Source of the DNA: NAT127 sp034717695
Lineage (GTDB): Bacteria > Pseudomonadota > Gammaproteobacteria > Pseudomonadales > Porticoccaceae
DNA length: 64,000 nucleotides
Direction: 5' to 3'
NCBI GenBank assembly: GCA_034717695.1
Contig: JAYELS010000058.1
Location: forward strand, 1-64,000
The notes under the pieces were generated by a model. That model was not told the origin of the DNA. It made no database searches and worked only from the letters and a program-made list of their open reading frames with translations. Below are positions 1-9,486 of the stretch, one piece after another. The stretch's first letter is position 1, and each line of letters starts with the position of its first letter. A program made the position numbers and the translations under genes.

Positions 1-52
1 GGGTCTTCTTTCGGAATTTCTCAAAGCCATCGGTCAGGGATTGCTGCTTCAT
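1..52 (-). CDS. IS5-family transposase, N-terminal fragment
   Basis: Only 17 codons are visible, starting with ATG at 52 on the minus strand and continuing past the window edge. The basic MKQQ...FEKFRKKT start is typical of IS5-family DDE transposases as I know them. The catalytic domain is not in the window, so the family call rests on the N-terminus and the repeat-like end next to it. Confidence 0.5.
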   Translation of the reverse strand, partial: MKQQSLTDGFEKFRKKT

Positions 53-123
53 GTTTGGAAAACTCAGCTGTGGTCAACGTGATACCGTATTATCGCCGAG
101 ATCGTGAATAAATCAGAGATGCC
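1..123 (-). mobile_element. End of probable IS5-family insertion sequence (partial)
   Basis: The minus strand from 52 down to 1 encodes MKQQSLTDGFEKFRKKT and runs off the window. This resembles the usual N-terminus of IS5-family transposases. Outward of this start lies a non-coding end, and the minus-strand sequence beginning GGCATCTCTGATTTATTC (123 down to 106) looks like a terminal inverted repeat. It abuts TTAA at 124-127, which fits the YTAR target duplication of this family. The other end is outside the window, so neither the repeat pair nor the duplication can be confirmed. The element stops only 27 bases before the next start codon. Confidence 0.55.
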
Positions 124-150
124 TTAAATCTAACACGAGAGGATGGAGTC

Positions 151-2571
151 ATGAATACGCAACTGCCTAAGCTCTCCAACCTGGCCCTTTCCACCGCGAC
201 TCTACTGTCCGTTGCGGTACCCCAGGCCGCCCTGGCCCAGGGTGAGGCGGAATCCAGATCCGCCAGGCTATCGGATGTCATCGAAGAGATCGTCATCACC
301 GCCCGTCGTCGCGAGGAAACCTTACAGGAGGTTCCGGTATCCATGGACGCCTTCTCCACCGTGAGGATACAGGAGGCGACGGTTCTCGATCTTGGCGACC
401 TCACCAACCTGTCTCCTGGCATCCGCTTCAGCTTCGAGGGAAGCAAGACGTCCACCAGTGTCTCGATGCGCGGCCTCGGCAAGGTGCCCCTGGGGGTCGG
501 GGTGCCAGCGGTGGTGGTCTACATGAACGATGTCTCCATGCCGGAAGAGGGCACCAATATGCCCACCTACGACCTGGAGAATATCCAGGTCCTGAAAGGC
601 CCCCAAGGGACCTTGTTTGGCCGCAATACCCTGGCCGGCGCGGTGCTGATGACAACCCAAAAGCCGACCCACGAATTTGAAGGCTATGTGAAGGGTGGGG
701 TCGGAAACTACGAGCTGACGGATATGGAGGGAGCCATCAACATTCCTCTTGTCCCCGATATGTTGTCGGCGCGCCTCGCATTCCAGAAGCGTGAGCGCGA
801 CGGCACCACCAAAAACATGAACGACGGGCCGGATTTTGACGATATCAACCAGGAGTCCGTGCGCCTGTCTGTCCTCTTCGAACCCACAGATAACCTGTCG
901 AATATATTGGTGGTTGACTATAACGAGGCGTTCGAACAGCCGGCGGCGGTGAGAATTCGCAATACCAATCTCTCCTCCCTCGGCCCCCTGGCGCCACTCT
1001 GGGGGCCGCCCATTGAAGCGTTCTATCAGGCCCAGCTGGACCTGGGTCCCCACCGCGCCTTCTCCAATCTCACCGATCCCGGTGCCAACCGTCGCACAGT
1101 CGGTATTACCAATACCACCGAGATAGAGCTCAGTGACAACTTGCTGGTGAAGAATATTTTTGGCTACCGGGATATCTACCTCAATACCCAGATCAACACC
1201 GCCGGCACAGGGCCCCTCATTGTTCCTGTCCCCGGGGTGCCCGGTCTCGAATCCGAGCTTGTGCTGTTTATCGCCTCATCGCAAATGAACCGCACCTACC
1301 TGAGTAACGAGATTCAGCTGCAGGGCACCTCCTTTGGTGACCGGCTTGACTGGATCGTCGGCGGGCTGTACGCGGAGGAGGAGCCTGACGGCCCCTCTGG
1401 CAGTGAGTTCCAGATCTTTGATCTGCTCATCGATGGCCCCAACCAGCGCTACGCCGGAACCTATGTGGAAAACAAACACTACGCGGTATTCGGTCAGATC
1501 GAGCTGGACATCTCTGAGTGGACGGTCAGTGGGTTGAGCTTTGAACTTGGCGCACGGTACAGCAAGGATAAGGTCGATGCCTGTGCGGGCGGACTTCCCA
1601 GCCGCTATCCCACCCAGAGGGAATGCGACACCGTAGCGGCCCTGGGCCTGCTTGATGGCACCGGGACAGTGGACACCGATGGTTCCGAGCCGACCTACAA
1701 TATCGGGCTGAACTGGCAGGTCAGCGACGACCTGTTTGTCTACCTCACCCATCGCTCTGCATTCCGCGCCGGAAATGTGAATCTTCCCGCGTTTGAAACG
1801 GCATTTACAACGGGTGGAAGTGGCTGTTCCCTGGCTGGAAGCCCCGTGACCTGTCCAGACCTGCGGCCATTTCAGACGGTGGGCAAGGAAACCCTCAAGG
1901 ATTTCGAGGTGGGGTTCAAATCGGACTGGGATTTGAGCAACGGGGTCCTTGCCCGGCTGAATGCGTCCTACTTCTACTCGATATATGAAGATGGCGTGCA
2001 ATTCTTTAACGCGGTCAACGAGGCCGGCATTCCACCTGCCGCGCCGGATTCTCCGGCGCGCAGTTCCATTGCGGTGAATACGGCGGACTTTACCATTCAG
2101 GGCCTTGAGTTTATCGCGAGCCTGTCACCTATCGAAGGCTTGACGTTTTCCGCCACGGGAGCCTTCATCGATCAGACTATCGACGAGCTGGCCATGGGGC
2201 CATTCGGGGTGGCGCGTTCGAAGGACGAAGTCACGCTCCCGACCCCGGAATTTTCCGGCACCCTCGCCATGCGCTGGGAGCTCCCCTACCGCCCCCTCGA
2301 CGGCGATCTGATACTGAATGTCGACTACTTCTATACCGACAAGTGGGACGGACAGCTGGGTGTTCCCCTGCCGAGCTATGAGCTGACGAACACCCGACTT
2401 GATCTTCGCAACATTGGCAATACAGGTTTCGATCTGGGCCTGTGGATCCGCAACGCATTTGATGAAGAGTACGAGACCGCGCCGCTGACGTTGTCCAGCC
2501 AGTTTCCCGTGGCGACCACTTACTGGGGTGCGCCGCGTACCTGGGGGCTGGATCTGCGCTACAGCTGGTAA
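151..2571 (+). CDS. TonB-dependent outer-membrane receptor
   Basis: This 806-aa protein begins with a signal peptide ending near AALAQ. A TonB-box-like EEIVITARRREE follows at about residues 45-56, then a plug domain with the LKGPQGTLFGRNTLAGAV signature at about residues 150-167. A 22-strand-type barrel ends in an aromatic C-terminus (LDLRYSW). The protein should take up a large or scarce substrate across the outer membrane using TonB energy; the substrate cannot be read from sequence. The plug signature is that of the broad class common in marine degraders. The start is supported by GAGAGGATGGA just upstream. An insertion sequence end lies directly upstream, so the native promoter may be displaced. 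Confidence 0.93.
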   Translation: MNTQLPKLSNLALSTATLLSVAVPQAALAQGEAESRSARLSDVIEEIVITARRREETLQEVPVSMDAFSTVRIQEATVLDLGDLTNLSPGIRFSFEGSKTSTSVSMRGLGKVPLGVGVPAVVVYMNDVSMPEEGTNMPTYDLENIQVLKGPQGTLFGRNTLAGAVLMTTQKPTHEFEGYVKGGVGNYELTDMEGAINIPLVPDMLSARLAFQKRERDGTTKNMNDGPDFDDINQESVRLSVLFEPTDNLSNILVVDYNEAFEQPAAVRIRNTNLSSLGPLAPLWGPPIEAFYQAQLDLGPHRAFSNLTDPGANRRTVGITNTTEIELSDNLLVKNIFGYRDIYLNTQINTAGTGPLIVPVPGVPGLESELVLFIASSQMNRTYLSNEIQLQGTSFGDRLDWIVGGLYAEEEPDGPSGSEFQIFDLLIDGPNQRYAGTYVENKHYAVFGQIELDISEWTVSGLSFELGARYSKDKVDACAGGLPSRYPTQRECDTVAALGLLDGTGTVDTDGSEPTYNIGLNWQVSDDLFVYLTHRSAFRAGNVNLPAFETAFTTGGSGCSLAGSPVTCPDLRPFQTVGKETLKDFEVGFKSDWDLSNGVLARLNASYFYSIYEDGVQFFNAVNEAGIPPAAPDSPARSSIAVNTADFTIQGLEFIASLSPIEGLTFSATGAFIDQTIDELAMGPFGVARSKDEVTLPTPEFSGTLAMRWELPYRPLDGDLILNVDYFYTDKWDGQLGVPLPSYELTNTRLDLRNIGNTGFDLGLWIRNAFDEEYETAPLTLSSQFPVATTYWGAPRTWGLDLRYSW

Positions 2572-2586
2572 ATCGCTGTGTCCGCT

Positions 2587-2623
2587 TTCCTCACCCTGGG
2601 GATTTTTTCCCGAGGGTGAGGAA
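2587..2623 (+). terminator. Stem-loop after TonB receptor gene
   Basis: TTCCTCACCCT at 2587-2597 pairs perfectly with AGGGTGAGGAA at 2613-2623, giving an 11-bp stem. The loop contains a run of six T and a further GGG/CCC pairing. It lies 16 bases after the stop codon. There is no U-tract after the stem, so it is a terminator or mRNA-stabilising hairpin candidate. Confidence 0.6.
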
Positions 2624-2725
2624 GGAGCCTGGGTGATTGGTCGTGTGCAGGGCGGATAATTATCTCCCTGATGCCTCGCCTCTTCTGTTTTGCCATCGAA
2701 TCCGCTTTGCACGGAGAGCAACATT

Positions 2726-4150
2726 ATGACCGAGATTTTTTCCCTGCTGAGAGAGTCCCCGCAAGCACTGTATGGGATGCGTTTCCATCAGGGCTTTAAA
2801 CTGTCGGTTGCGCAACTGCAGGAGATCCATCTGACATGGGCCAGACGCCGCTTTGATACCCTGCGAACCTCGATCCGGGCCCTCGACAAACTTGCGGCTG
2901 AGCAGGGCATCAGCCGCATCGATACCCTTGACGATCTGGTGCCGCTGCTGTTCAAGCATACCGTCTACAAGTCCTATCCCATTTCATTTCTCGAGCGCGG
3001 GCGCTTTGACGCCCTGACCCGCTGGCTTGACGGGCTGACGACCCTCGATCTGAGTGGGGTCGATACAGCGGGTGTGCAGACCATCGATGACTGGATTGAC
3101 TGCCTGGACACCCACACCGAGTTGAGAATCGCCCACAGTTCCGGCACCTCCGGCAAACTGTCCGTGATTCCCCGCACCCGGGAGCATTGGTTCAACCAGG
3201 TGAGGCTGACAGCGGGATGCGTCCGGGATTGGCACGGACCGGATAGCGGGCCGGATCTTTTCTCCACGCCGATGCCCTTTATTCGCCTCTCGGAGCGCTA
3301 TGGCGCAAGTGTCCAGCACCGGTCCGCCAATGCGTTGGTGGAAATGATTGCCGGAAGCGAGGACAACACCCTGTTCCTGTTTCCCACCGAACGCTATAGC
3401 GCGGACATGGCGTCCCTGGGTGGGCGATTGCGGGCAGCCGCGGCCCGCGGCGAGCAGGGGCGGCTGGAGTTGTCCCCTGTGCTCATGGCCCGGCGCGAGG
3501 AGTTTGCCCGCCGCAATGCGCAAAGGCCCAAGGCCATGGAGCGGTTCTTCGCCGACGCCCGGGAGCGTTTTGGTGGCAGGGACGTGCTTATCCAGGCAAT
3601 TTGGGTCAACCTCCTTGAGCCCGCCGAAGAGGCGCGAAAGCAAGGGCTCAAGGGTTTGTTCGGTCCCCGCAGCGCGCTGCTTACCGGTGGCGGTCTCAAG
3701 GGGCAAACCGCGGCGCCGGACTGGCGTGAACGGATCACTGAATTTCTCGGCACCGATAATTACTATGAGTTTTACGGTATGACCGAAATGCTCTCCAATG
3801 CACCCGCTTGCCGACAGGGCAATTACCATGTTTCACCCGTGACAGTTCCATTCTTGATCGATGGGGAAAGTGGCGAGGTGCTGCCGAGGAAGGGCACCCA
3901 GTCCGGGCGGTTCGCCTTTTTCGACCTGTTGCCCGAATCCTATTGGGGAGGCTTCGTCACCGGCGATCTGGTGACCATGGGGGGCTGGGATGATGTCTGC
4001 CCCTGCGGGCGCGTCGGGCCCTATGTTCACGCCGATATCCGCCGTTTCAGCGATATCGAGGGAGGCGATGACAAAATCGATTGCGCCGGGGCGCCGGAGG
4101 CCCACGACAGGGCCATGGAATATCTGGTCAATAGCTCGGGAGGGCACTGA
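2726..4150 (+). CDS. LuxE-like acyl-protein synthetase / AMP-forming ligase family
   Basis: The 474-aa protein has the ANL-type loop HSSGTSGKLSV at about residues 140-150 and a YEFYGMTEM motif near residue 353, as in LuxE (acyl-protein synthetase) and phenylacetate-CoA-ligase-like proteins. LuxE activates a fatty acid as acyl-AMP and passes the acyl group to LuxC. The LuxC-family gene starts one base after this stop, which strongly supports a paired fatty-acid reductase. The family is clear; activity on long-chain acids is inferred. ATG 2726 is chosen because GGAGAG lies upstream. C-terminal cysteines in a CPCGR motif are shared with PaaK-like proteins. Confidence 0.8.
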   Translation: MTEIFSLLRESPQALYGMRFHQGFKLSVAQLQEIHLTWARRRFDTLRTSIRALDKLAAEQGISRIDTLDDLVPLLFKHTVYKSYPISFLERGRFDALTRWLDGLTTLDLSGVDTAGVQTIDDWIDCLDTHTELRIAHSSGTSGKLSVIPRTREHWFNQVRLTAGCVRDWHGPDSGPDLFSTPMPFIRLSERYGASVQHRSANALVEMIAGSEDNTLFLFPTERYSADMASLGGRLRAAAARGEQGRLELSPVLMARREEFARRNAQRPKAMERFFADARERFGGRDVLIQAIWVNLLEPAEEARKQGLKGLFGPRSALLTGGGLKGQTAAPDWRERITEFLGTDNYYEFYGMTEMLSNAPACRQGNYHVSPVTVPFLIDGESGEVLPRKGTQSGRFAFFDLLPESYWGGFVTGDLVTMGGWDDVCPCGRVGPYVHADIRRFSDIEGGDDKIDCAGAPEAHDRAMEYLVNSSGGH

Positions 4151-4151
4151 C

Positions 4152-5630
4152 ATGGCGGTCGGGTGTGAAGTCCCGCTGGTCATTCGCGGCAGGGTGATCG
4201 ACACGCCCACCGCCGCCTTTGGCGGCCGGGGCGATGGTATGGTGTTTCACGCCTGTGATGTCGCCGAGCACCTGGATGAGCTGGCGCTCTCCGCTCCCTC
4301 GGCGATGGCGGATCTCTATACCCTGAGTTTCGACGATATCCTCGATTTCCTCCACCGCCTCGGGGAGCGATTGCAGTTGGCGGATAACGCCTATCTTCAG
4401 GAGGCGTTTCGTGTTTCCTGCCTGACCTCGGGCCTGTCCGAGAGCATTCTTCACCACCATTACAAGGAGATTCCCTTCTATTTCCATCGCGATGTGGTTG
4501 CTGGAATGGCCGAGGGGCTGGTGGGTATCGACTTTCTGGAAGGCTGGGTCGAAAGGCCGAGCGGCAGTCCCGGCGTCAGCGTGGCGGTGCGCGCCTTTGG
4601 CGCCCGGTGCGTACACGTCATCGCCGGGAATGTGCCGGCCATTGGTGTGATGACCATTGTTCGCAACGCCTTTACCCGTTCCGACGCCATCATCAAGAGC
4701 CCCTCCAACGATCCCTTAACGGCGTTGGCGGTGGCGCGAACTATGATCGACATGGCCCCCGACCACCCCCTCACCCGCCACCTCTCGGTGGCCTATTGGA
4801 AGGGTGGTGACGACCGCGTGGAGAGCTATCTGTACGACCCTATGCGCATCGAGAAATTAGTGGCATGGGGTGGGCTTGCGAGCATTCGCCATATCAACCG
4901 CTACCTGCAGCCGGGTATCGATCTGATCACCCTCGATCCCAAGCACAGCGCCACCATCATCGGTCGCGAAGCCTTTGCCGACGAGGCCACCCTGGCCGCC
5001 GTGGCGGTGCGGCTTGCCGTGGATATCGGCATGATGAACCAGGAGGCCTGCATGAACGCCCGGGTTGTTTATGTGGAGTCGGGCACGGACGCGGCGGGAC
5101 TTGCCCGCATCAACAGGCTGGGCGAGATGACCTACAGGGCGTTGCGGGCACTGCCGGAGCATGTCAGCACGCCCCACAAGCGATTTCACCCCGAACTGCG
5201 GGACGAACTCGACGCCCTCCAGTTCGTCGAGGACGAATACCGGTTGATCGGCGGCGGGGACGACAGCGGGGCAATCATCGTCTCCCAGCACGACATGCCG
5301 GTGGATTTCTCGGCGATGCTGGCCTGTCGGGTGGGCAACCTGGTGCCACTCGACAATGCCGAACAGGCCGTCCGCTGCGTCAACGCCTACACCCAGACCA
5401 TCGGTATCTGGCCCGACACGCTGAAGCGGAAGTTGCGCAATGCCCTGGCCTGGCAAGGCACCCAGCGCCTGGTGTCCCTGGGGGGTACCTATGTACTCGG
5501 TAGTCCAGCCACGCCGCAGGATGGCATTGAACCGGTGCGGCGCATGTGCAAGTGGATTGTCGATGAGACGGGGGAGGCCCTGGACAAGATATCGGGTCTG
5601 CCGAGTGTCGAGGCGGTTGCACGGGGATGA
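4152..5630 (+). CDS. LuxC-family acyl-CoA/acyl-protein reductase
   Basis: This 492-aa protein matches the LuxC family (PF05893) in length and layout: an aldehyde-dehydrogenase-like fold with HVIAGNVPAIGVMTIVRN at about residues 156-173 and a likely catalytic cysteine at residue 300 in NQEACMN. LuxC reduces an activated fatty acyl group to an aldehyde with NADPH. It follows the LuxE-like gene with a one-base gap and precedes a transporter, so the three probably form an operon. No luxD-like thioesterase or luxAB pair is present. The product is more likely a fatty aldehyde used in metabolism than light. Confidence 0.85.
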   Translation: MAVGCEVPLVIRGRVIDTPTAAFGGRGDGMVFHACDVAEHLDELALSAPSAMADLYTLSFDDILDFLHRLGERLQLADNAYLQEAFRVSCLTSGLSESILHHHYKEIPFYFHRDVVAGMAEGLVGIDFLEGWVERPSGSPGVSVAVRAFGARCVHVIAGNVPAIGVMTIVRNAFTRSDAIIKSPSNDPLTALAVARTMIDMAPDHPLTRHLSVAYWKGGDDRVESYLYDPMRIEKLVAWGGLASIRHINRYLQPGIDLITLDPKHSATIIGREAFADEATLAAVAVRLAVDIGMMNQEACMNARVVYVESGTDAAGLARINRLGEMTYRALRALPEHVSTPHKRFHPELRDELDALQFVEDEYRLIGGGDDSGAIIVSQHDMPVDFSAMLACRVGNLVPLDNAEQAVRCVNAYTQTIGIWPDTLKRKLRNALAWQGTQRLVSLGGTYVLGSPATPQDGIEPVRRMCKWIVDETGEALDKISGLPSVEAVARG

Positions 5631-5717
5631 TCGTGCATGGCGGTATTAAATCCCACCTCTGGTACCGCACCCTGTTCAGTTGCTGCCGGCGCTACGTCCG
5701 ATCCGAGGCCTTCATTG

Positions 5718-7133
5718 ATGGATAAGTCCGCGACAGGGAAGCCGGTGTCGCTGCCTTTGTTCATGGGCGCGTTGGTGGTGGCGGAAATCCTCTCGGCGTT
5801 TGAGCTTTCCATGCTCTACGCCGCCGTTCGACAGCTGGTGGCGGACTTTGGCGATCCCGTCGCGGTGGGTTGGATAATCACCTCGTTCCTGTTGATGAGT
5901 GCAGTGTCCGCAGCCATTTGCGGTCGCTTCGGGGATATGTTCGGGCGCGCCCGGATGCTGGTGATCATTGTGGTTCTCAGCATTGTCGGTTCCCTGGTGG
6001 CGGGATTTGCCGCAGGGATCGGCGGCGTTATTCTGGGGCGAGTGATCCAGGGTACATCAGGGGCCATCTACCCCCTGTGCATCGGCTTGATCCGTGAGCA
6101 CTGTGCCGCGCGCTCGACGCCGATATTGATTGGCCTGTTGGCAGCGTCCATGACCGTCGCCGGTGGGGTTGGGATCGTCATCGGCGGGCTGCTTGTGGAT
6201 CACCTTTCCTGGCGCTGGATATTCTTTGCCGGCGCCCTGGCGGGCGTGGCGGCCCTTGTGCTGGTGCGGATATGGGTTCCCCGTTCAAGGCCCGCTGTTG
6301 TACCCCGTGGCGCCAACTTTCTCGGTGGGGTGTTGTTTGTTCCCGCGATCGTGCTGATCTTGCTGGGAATCAATCAAGGTGCCCAGTGGGGTTGGTGGGA
6401 TTGGCGGATCCATCTGATGCTGCTCGCCGCGCTGGTGCTTATGGTCATATGGATACGCAGCGAGTTGGATGCCGAGGTCCCGCTGATTGACGTGCGTCTG
6501 TTGATCAGGCGCGAAGCCCTGGCCGCTTACCTGGTGATTGGGCTCATCAGTCTCGGGGCTTTCCAGTTTTTGCTGATCTGGTCGTTCCTGTTGCAGCAAC
6601 CCCTGTCGACCGGAGTTGGCCTGGGGCTGTCCGCTACCATGGCGTCCCTTATCCTGGTGCCCTCGAGTCTGGTGGGGCTGATCGCGAGCCCCGCGGCGGG
6701 TTGGGGAATCGTCCGCTTTGGCAGCCGCGCTGTGGTGGCCTTGGGCGGGATTATCCTCACCCTCAGTTGGGCATTCCTGGCAGTCAAGCACGATAGTCTT
6801 ATGGTCATTCTCGCCCTCATCACCATTCAGGGGGTGGGGTTGAACATTATCCTCGCCGCGGTGCCGGTGATCCTCTGCCGGACGGTGCCCGTCGAGCGGA
6901 CCAGCGAGGCGATTGGCATGTTGTCGGTATTTCGCGCCACGCTGATGGGTGTCGGGTCGCAGGTGGTGGCCTTTCTGCTGGCCACCAGCACCGTGGTGGA
7001 TCCGGTCAGCGGTGGCGGTTATCCCGCTGCTTCCGCCTATTCCCTCACCCTGACTTATGTCGCCGCCGGTTCGGTACTGATAGTGGCGGTCTCCCTGCTG
7101 TTGTCATCGAGGCCGTCCGTTGCGGCAGAGTAA
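5718..7133 (+). CDS. MFS transporter, EmrB/QacA (DHA2)-like
   Basis: The protein of about 471 aa is almost entirely hydrophobic helices, consistent with 12-14 transmembrane segments of the drug:H+ antiporter DHA2 type. An early GRFGDMFGRARML loop matches the conserved MFS loop 2-3 motif. It is probably a proton-driven exporter in the inner membrane; the substrate is unknown. ATG 5718 is preferred because GAGG lies 9 bases upstream. An upstream in-frame ATG at 5637 would add 27 residues with no membrane character. It sits between the LuxC-like gene and an LLM oxidoreductase. Confidence 0.85.
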   Translation: MDKSATGKPVSLPLFMGALVVAEILSAFELSMLYAAVRQLVADFGDPVAVGWIITSFLLMSAVSAAICGRFGDMFGRARMLVIIVVLSIVGSLVAGFAAGIGGVILGRVIQGTSGAIYPLCIGLIREHCAARSTPILIGLLAASMTVAGGVGIVIGGLLVDHLSWRWIFFAGALAGVAALVLVRIWVPRSRPAVVPRGANFLGGVLFVPAIVLILLGINQGAQWGWWDWRIHLMLLAALVLMVIWIRSELDAEVPLIDVRLLIRREALAAYLVIGLISLGAFQFLLIWSFLLQQPLSTGVGLGLSATMASLILVPSSLVGLIASPAAGWGIVRFGSRAVVALGGIILTLSWAFLAVKHDSLMVILALITIQGVGLNIILAAVPVILCRTVPVERTSEAIGMLSVFRATLMGVGSQVVAFLLATSTVVDPVSGGGYPAASAYSLTLTYVAAGSVLIVAVSLLLSSRPSVAAE

Positions 7134-7190
7134 TCCCTTGAATGCGGTCAGTTTTCATCAATACCCAGGTCGAGCACCACAGGGGCCAAT

Positions 7191-8264
7191 ATGTCCAAGC
7201 CACTCTCCCCCGGCATTGATCTGTTGTCTGACAGGTTCAGTACCTATGTGTTGCCCGGTCGGGCCGAGGATCCCACCGTTGCCGTCCAGCAGGCCCGTGA
7301 CGCCCAGGCCATAGGCCTTGGGGGCGTCTGGCTTGCGGAACGCTACGCCATCAAGGAGCCGGGTATTCACTGTGGCGCCCTCGCCCAGGCTGCTCCCGGG
7401 TTGAAGATTGGCGGAACCTTCCACTGCCACATGCGACACCCGCTGGTGACCGCCAGCGCGGCCAATCTTATGCAGGCCTATACTGGCAATCGCTTTATTC
7501 TGGTTTTGGCAAGGGCTGTACCCGCCCACTGGAAGGCCATGGGCATGCCGGTGCTTACCCTGGAGCGGACCCGGGAGTTTATCCACATCGCCCGGCGCCT
7601 GTGGGCCGGGGAGACTGTCAGTCACAGCGGTACCCTGGGAGAGTTTGTGAATCTCAGACTCACGGATCGCTACGATGCGCCCCCTCCGCCCATTGTCTTG
7701 CCCGCCATGGGGCCCAGGGCGCTGGCCTTTGCCGGCGAGCACGCCGACGGCGTACTCCTCCACGGTTTGCTCACCACGGATGGGGTTCGGCGTTCCATGG
7801 CGATTGTCCGTGCCGCTGCGGAAAGGGCCGAGCGGGATCCGTCCGAGGTGCGGATCATCGCCAATGTGGTGGTGGCGCCGGATTTGCCGCCCGCCGAGGA
7901 GGCCGCAGTGGTGGGTGGACGGGCCATCACCTACCTGCAGATACCGGCCTTTGGGGAGCAGATCGTCAATTTCAACCAGTGGGACCCCGCCGTGCTCGAG
8001 CGGATCCGCAATCACCCACTGTTCGCGGGGCTCAGGGGCCGGCTCGCGGACCAGGCCTTCACCAAGGAAACGCTCGTTAAGGTCGCGGGGGAGATTCCCG
8101 ACTTCTGGCTGCGGGAGGGCAATGCCATGGGCACCCCCAGGCAATGCGCGGTGCGCCTCAAGGCGTACCTGGACCTGGGCTGTGACGAGATTCTGCTGCA
8201 TGGCAGCCAACCGGGGCAGATGGCTGAAATGATGAATGAAATGAGGAAGTTGCTGGAGCCTTGA
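7191..8264 (+). CDS. LLM-class flavin-dependent oxidoreductase
   Basis: The 357-aa protein has the bacterial-luciferase-like TIM barrel: an N-terminal strand followed by IGLGGVWLAERYAIKE, then an HPLVTASAANLMQ strand-helix and a C-terminal TPRQCAVRLKAYLDLGCDEI segment. The closest remembered group is the F420-dependent LLM oxidoreductases (TIGR03857-like); FMN use is also possible. It probably oxidises or reduces a small organic substrate. Its position after LuxE/LuxC-like genes is notable because LuxA belongs to the same superfamily, but the sequence does not read as LuxA or LuxB. Confidence 0.85.
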   Translation: MSKPLSPGIDLLSDRFSTYVLPGRAEDPTVAVQQARDAQAIGLGGVWLAERYAIKEPGIHCGALAQAAPGLKIGGTFHCHMRHPLVTASAANLMQAYTGNRFILVLARAVPAHWKAMGMPVLTLERTREFIHIARRLWAGETVSHSGTLGEFVNLRLTDRYDAPPPPIVLPAMGPRALAFAGEHADGVLLHGLLTTDGVRRSMAIVRAAAERAERDPSEVRIIANVVVAPDLPPAEEAAVVGGRAITYLQIPAFGEQIVNFNQWDPAVLERIRNHPLFAGLRGRLADQAFTKETLVKVAGEIPDFWLREGNAMGTPRQCAVRLKAYLDLGCDEILLHGSQPGQMAEMMNEMRKLLEP

Positions 8265-8454
8265 GCGGCGGTGCCGCTTCGCCGCGTTGACCAGTAGCCC
8301 TCAGGGTGTCCCCGGCAGGCCGTGCAGGGCGGCAATTGTGCGGCGCGGGGACTCTCCCCGGTCGGCAAAGCACCCCGGCTTGGACTAGACTTGGCGGGAA
8401 CCCGGGGGTTGCCTGCGCCGCCGAGGGGCGCTAAGGTCGGCTGTCGATTACCCC

Positions 8455-8462
8455 ATAACGAT
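8455..8462 (+). promoter_or_regulatory. ATAACGAT motif 27 nt before AraC start
   Basis: ATAACGAT begins exactly 27 bases before the ATG at 8482. The same octamer at the same distance precedes the TonB receptor genes starting at 15360 and 24495. It could be a promoter -10 region, an operator or a leader element; sequence alone cannot decide. Confidence 0.5.
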
Positions 8463-8481
8463 AACTAGCCAGGTAGACACT

Positions 8482-9486
8482 ATGCTGATGTTGAACAAGA
8501 CGGATAATCAGCGGCCGGATGCCACGACGTCCCAGGGGGACGACACCAGCGGCCTCGCCCGGATCAGTTGCCGCCGCATCGGTGACCTGCTGCCAGGGGC
8601 CGAACTCGGGCGCAACCAGCGGGACCAGAACAATCGGCAGTACGTCCTGGTGGAGCAGGGTGGCGGCGTCGCGGTCATCGACAATCAGGAATTCCCCCTG
8701 TACCCGGGCAGCTTTCTCGTCGTCCCTGCCAACGCCCTCCATCGCTTCGTCTTCAAGCCCGGTACCGACGGCTTTGTGTTCGCCGGGGCGGAGCTGTTCA
8801 TGCGCACCCAGGTGGCCCAGGCGCTGTTCACCACCCCGGCGTCGTTCTGGGAGTCCTTTTATCGTCCCGATGTCTATCAGGATCTCACCGGGCCGGAGAA
8901 TGCCGCCAAGCGCCGGCAGCTGTTCGCCGAGGTGGCCGCCGCGGCGCGCCGCTTCGGGCTTGGCTGCGACGCCGCGGTGATGGGCTATATCTTCGTGCTC
9001 CTCACCGAGGACACCATCCCCAACAAAATCGCCGGGCAACAGCCCCAGTCCCGGCTGGAGTCCTCGGATACCCACCTGGTGTACCGGTTCCAGATCCTCG
9101 TTGAAAAACACTACCGCAAGCATTACCCCATCGAGGATTACTGTCGGATGCTGGGGGTGACCCGCGCCAAGCTGATCGACACCTGCAAGCAGGTGAGCAA
9201 GCTGACTCCGCTTGAGATCGTTCACCGCCGTCTGGTGATGGAGGCAAAGCGGGATCTGCTCAATACCGCCAAGACCATCAACGAGATCGCCTTCGACCTG
9301 GGATTTGCCGACTCGGCCTATTTCAGCCGCTTCTTCAAGAAGCAGACGGGCGTGTCACCGGTGCAGTTTCGCCACCCGGAGGAGAGACCCGGGCCGGCCC
9401 TGGGTTCGGGCCGGGCCCTGTGCCTCATTGCCCTCTGGGCCCCTTGCCTTGCCTACGAGACCCAGCGCTGGATGCACCTGGTCTGA
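8482..9486 (+). CDS. AraC-family transcriptional regulator
   Basis: The 334-aa protein has an N-terminal cupin-like sensor domain (about residues 30-150) and a C-terminal double helix-turn-helix with INEIAFDLGFADSAYFSRFF at about residues 264-283, the AraC signature. It probably senses a pathway compound and activates neighbouring catabolic genes. The octamer before its own start recurs before both module TonB receptors, so autoregulation and control of those genes is a reasonable guess. The last 30 or so residues after the HTH are an unusual hydrophobic tail not typical of the family. Confidence 0.9.
   Translation: MLMLNKTDNQRPDATTSQGDDTSGLARISCRRIGDLLPGAELGRNQRDQNNRQYVLVEQGGGVAVIDNQEFPLYPGSFLVVPANALHRFVFKPGTDGFVFAGAELFMRTQVAQALFTTPASFWESFYRPDVYQDLTGPENAAKRRQLFAEVAAAARRFGLGCDAAVMGYIFVLLTEDTIPNKIAGQQPQSRLESSDTHLVYRFQILVEKHYRKHYPIEDYCRMLGVTRAKLIDTCKQVSKLTPLEIVHRRLVMEAKRDLLNTAKTINEIAFDLGFADSAYFSRFFKKQTGVSPVQFRHPEERPGPALGSGRALCLIALWAPCLAYETQRWMHLV

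Noticed and set aside
7191..8264. LLM protein as luciferase subunit LuxA
   Set aside because: Same fold and similar length, but it lacks a LuxA-like N-terminus, has no LuxB partner and reads as an F420/FMN LLM oxidoreductase.
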